15,880 nt of DNA from JBHEMT01 sp046262435 (GTDB lineage Bacteria > Chloroflexota > Dormibacteria > Aeolococcales > Aeolococcaceae). Under the pieces are notes generated by a model. It saw only the letters and a program-made list of their open reading frames with translations. It was not told the DNA's origin and did not search any database. Position 1 is the first letter of the stretch. Each line of letters starts with the position of its first letter. Made by a program: the position numbers and the translations under genes. Shown piece by piece: positions 14,820-15,880 of this stretch. The stretch lies in NCBI GenBank assembly GCA_046262435.1, contig JBHEMT010000147.1, forward strand, positions 1 through 15,880, given 5' to 3'.

Positions 14820-15581
14820 TCAGGCGGCCCGACCCCGGCGGCGGCGCACCAGCCGAGCCACGGCACGCGGGCGCAACAGCATCGCCGGGAGCAGGGCCGC
14901 CGCGGGCTGCACCGGGGAGGCGACCAGGCTGGGCCCCGTTCCCAGGCCGCCGAGATGATCGAGCGGATAGAGCCGGAACCACGCCTTGGCGATGATGTTC
15001 TCGCGGGGGATCAAACCGATCAGGCGCGAGTCACTGGACCGGTTACGGTTGTCACCCATGACGAAGTAGCGGTCTTTGGGGATGGTCAGCGGGGTTGCCT
15101 TGCCCTGGCTGTAGCGACCATCGGCGAGGCAGCAGAAGTTGTAGTCGACCCACGGTTCCGGTAGGTAGGGCTCGACCACCTTCTGCCAGGGACCAACGCC
15201 GCCCGGCTTGAGGAACACCGCCGTCGTTGCCGGCCCTGGTTGGTTGGGGTCGACGTAGGAGCCGTCGATTTCGATGGTGTCACCGGGCACCGCGATGATC
15301 CGCTTGATGAAGTCGCGGGTCTCGGCCACCTGCGGCGGCTTGAGCACGATGACGTCGCCGCGCTCGGGATCATGAAAGTGGTAGCTGAACTTCACCCCAA
15401 GCAGAAGGTCGTGGTTCTGCAGCGTGGGCACCATGCTCTCACCGTCGACGCGGACGGTCTGGAACGCGAAGGAGATGCCCACGTACAGCACCAGGGCGAT
15501 GAGCACCACCTCGAGGACGTCGCGGACCAGGGTCCGCCGACGCCGCTGGCGGGACACGGGAGTGGGCTCGGCCGACGTCAC
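14820..15581 (-). CDS. lepB: Signal peptidase I
   Basis: LepB cleaves signal peptides from exported preproteins at the outer face of the membrane. The GTG at 15581 gives 253 residues. A basic N-terminus (RQRRRRTLVRD) is followed by one membrane anchor at about 21-40. The catalytic serine is Ser49 in VDGESMVPTL and the general base is Lys93 in DFIKRIIAVPGD. Box E is visible as MGDNRNRSSDSR (175-186). An insertion of about 50 residues separates boxes D and E and contains a Cys-Cys pair (150-151). After the catalytic domain a 40-residue extension is hydrophobic and then strongly Arg-rich (LVRRRRGRAA), not usual for the family and possibly a second membrane-associated segment. A -10 element ends seven bases before the GTG, so the mRNA may be leaderless. 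Confidence 0.95.
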   Translation of the reverse strand: MTSAEPTPVSRQRRRRTLVRDVLEVVLIALVLYVGISFAFQTVRVDGESMVPTLQNHDLLLGVKFSYHFHDPERGDVIVLKPPQVAETRDFIKRIIAVPGDTIEIDGSYVDPNQPGPATTAVFLKPGGVGPWQKVVEPYLPEPWVDYNFCCLADGRYSQGKATPLTIPKDRYFVMGDNRNRSSDSRLIGLIPRENIIAKAWFRLYPLDHLGGLGTGPSLVASPVQPAAALLPAMLLRPRAVARLVRRRRGRAA

Positions 15582-15588
15582 TCGCAGG

Positions 15589-15594
15589 AGTATA
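15589..15594 (-). promoter_or_regulatory. Candidate -10 element of a leaderless lepB promoter
   Basis: On the minus strand the sequence is TATACT, followed by seven bases and then the GTG of lepB at 15581. A normal start site would place the first transcribed base at or next to the start codon. No Shine-Dalgarno sequence fits between. No convincing -35 was found. Confidence 0.45.
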
Positions 15595-15751
15595 GGGACG
15601 GTCCCCGGCCACTCCCGGTGCGGGCTCTATGGCACAAGGGGTCAGGGGTCGGCCGTCGCCGCATGTGCCCGCCAGAACCCCTCCGTCGTCCTCCTGCCAC
15701 AATGGCGCCCCGCGCCTCGCGCGCGCGCCACTCGTCCAACCGGAGGTCCAG

Positions 15752-15880
15752 ATGGCACTGCTGACGCAGTCACCGTACAAGGCCAGAACATTCGACCTGC
15801 ATGGCCTGCAGGGCATCTCGGACAACACCCTGGAGGTCCACTTCGGACTTTATGCCGGGTATGTCAAAAACACAAACCTG
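15752..15880 (+). CDS. Superoxide dismutase, Fe/Mn family (partial, 3' end beyond window)
   Basis: Fe/Mn superoxide dismutase converts superoxide to oxygen and hydrogen peroxide. Only the first 43 residues are inside the window. The segment LQGISDNTLEVHFGLYAGYVKNTN matches the N-terminal alpha-hairpin of the family. The His of EVHF would be the first metal ligand, and the Tyr of GYV is the conserved second-shell tyrosine. The variant with HFxLYxGYVKNTN, instead of HHxxHHxxYV, is found in a divergent bacterial branch. The ATG at 15752 is supported by GGAGG (15742-15746) five bases upstream. It diverges from lepB. The remaining metal ligands cannot be checked here. Confidence 0.88.
   Translation, partial: MALLTQSPYKARTFDLHGLQGISDNTLEVHFGLYAGYVKNTNL

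Noticed and set aside
15582..15751. Promoter search in front of the superoxide dismutase gene
   Set aside because: CACAAT at 15698-15703 is a weak -10 and no -35 lies at the right distance, so nothing was called.

Overview
The window is a GC-rich bacterial chromosome segment centred on a replication-origin-type gene cluster. The transmembrane-insertase family protein is of the short kind without a large N-terminal periplasmic domain, GTG and TTG starts are common, and DnaA-box-like sites resemble TTGTCCACA, the form typical of high-GC terrabacteria. The sequence fits a Chloroflexota/Dormibacterota- or Actinomycetota-related lineage; this placement is inference and no marker tree was made. No CRISPR array, insertion sequence, rRNA or tRNA was recognised.

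Left arm (1-6194, all on the minus strand, read right to left): dnaN is followed by an acyl-CoA synthetase and then a complete PotD-PotB-PotC-PotA-type ABC importer (Tat/lipoprotein binding protein, two permeases, and an ATPase cut by the window edge). recF, gyrB and gyrA, the usual genes after dnaN, are absent from this side as far as the window reaches.

Centre (6195-8232): dnaA on the minus strand lies between two noncoding stretches. The 255-bp dnaA-dnaN gap has one clean and two degenerate DnaA boxes. The 373-bp divergent gap between dnaA and rpmH has a tight cluster of three DnaA-box-like sites and candidate promoters facing both ways. The latter is the best oriC candidate.

Right arm (8233-13292, plus strand): rpmH, rnpA, yidD, yidC, jag/khpB, an M16 zinc peptidase and ndk form one tightly packed run. 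Start/stop overlaps link rpmH to rnpA, rnpA to yidD, yidD to yidC, and jag to the peptidase. It joins ribosome and RNase P components with membrane-protein insertion factors. The standout gene is yidC: the insertase core is followed by a malectin-like carbohydrate-binding domain and then a long linker with a basic tail. yidC also carries a perfect 26-bp palindrome in its coding sequence.

Far right (13300-15880): a phospholipase D/cardiolipin-synthase-type protein and type I signal peptidase lepB lie on the minus strand, convergent with ndk. lepB may be transcribed as a leaderless mRNA. Divergent from lepB, an Fe/Mn superoxide dismutase gene starts and runs off the window.
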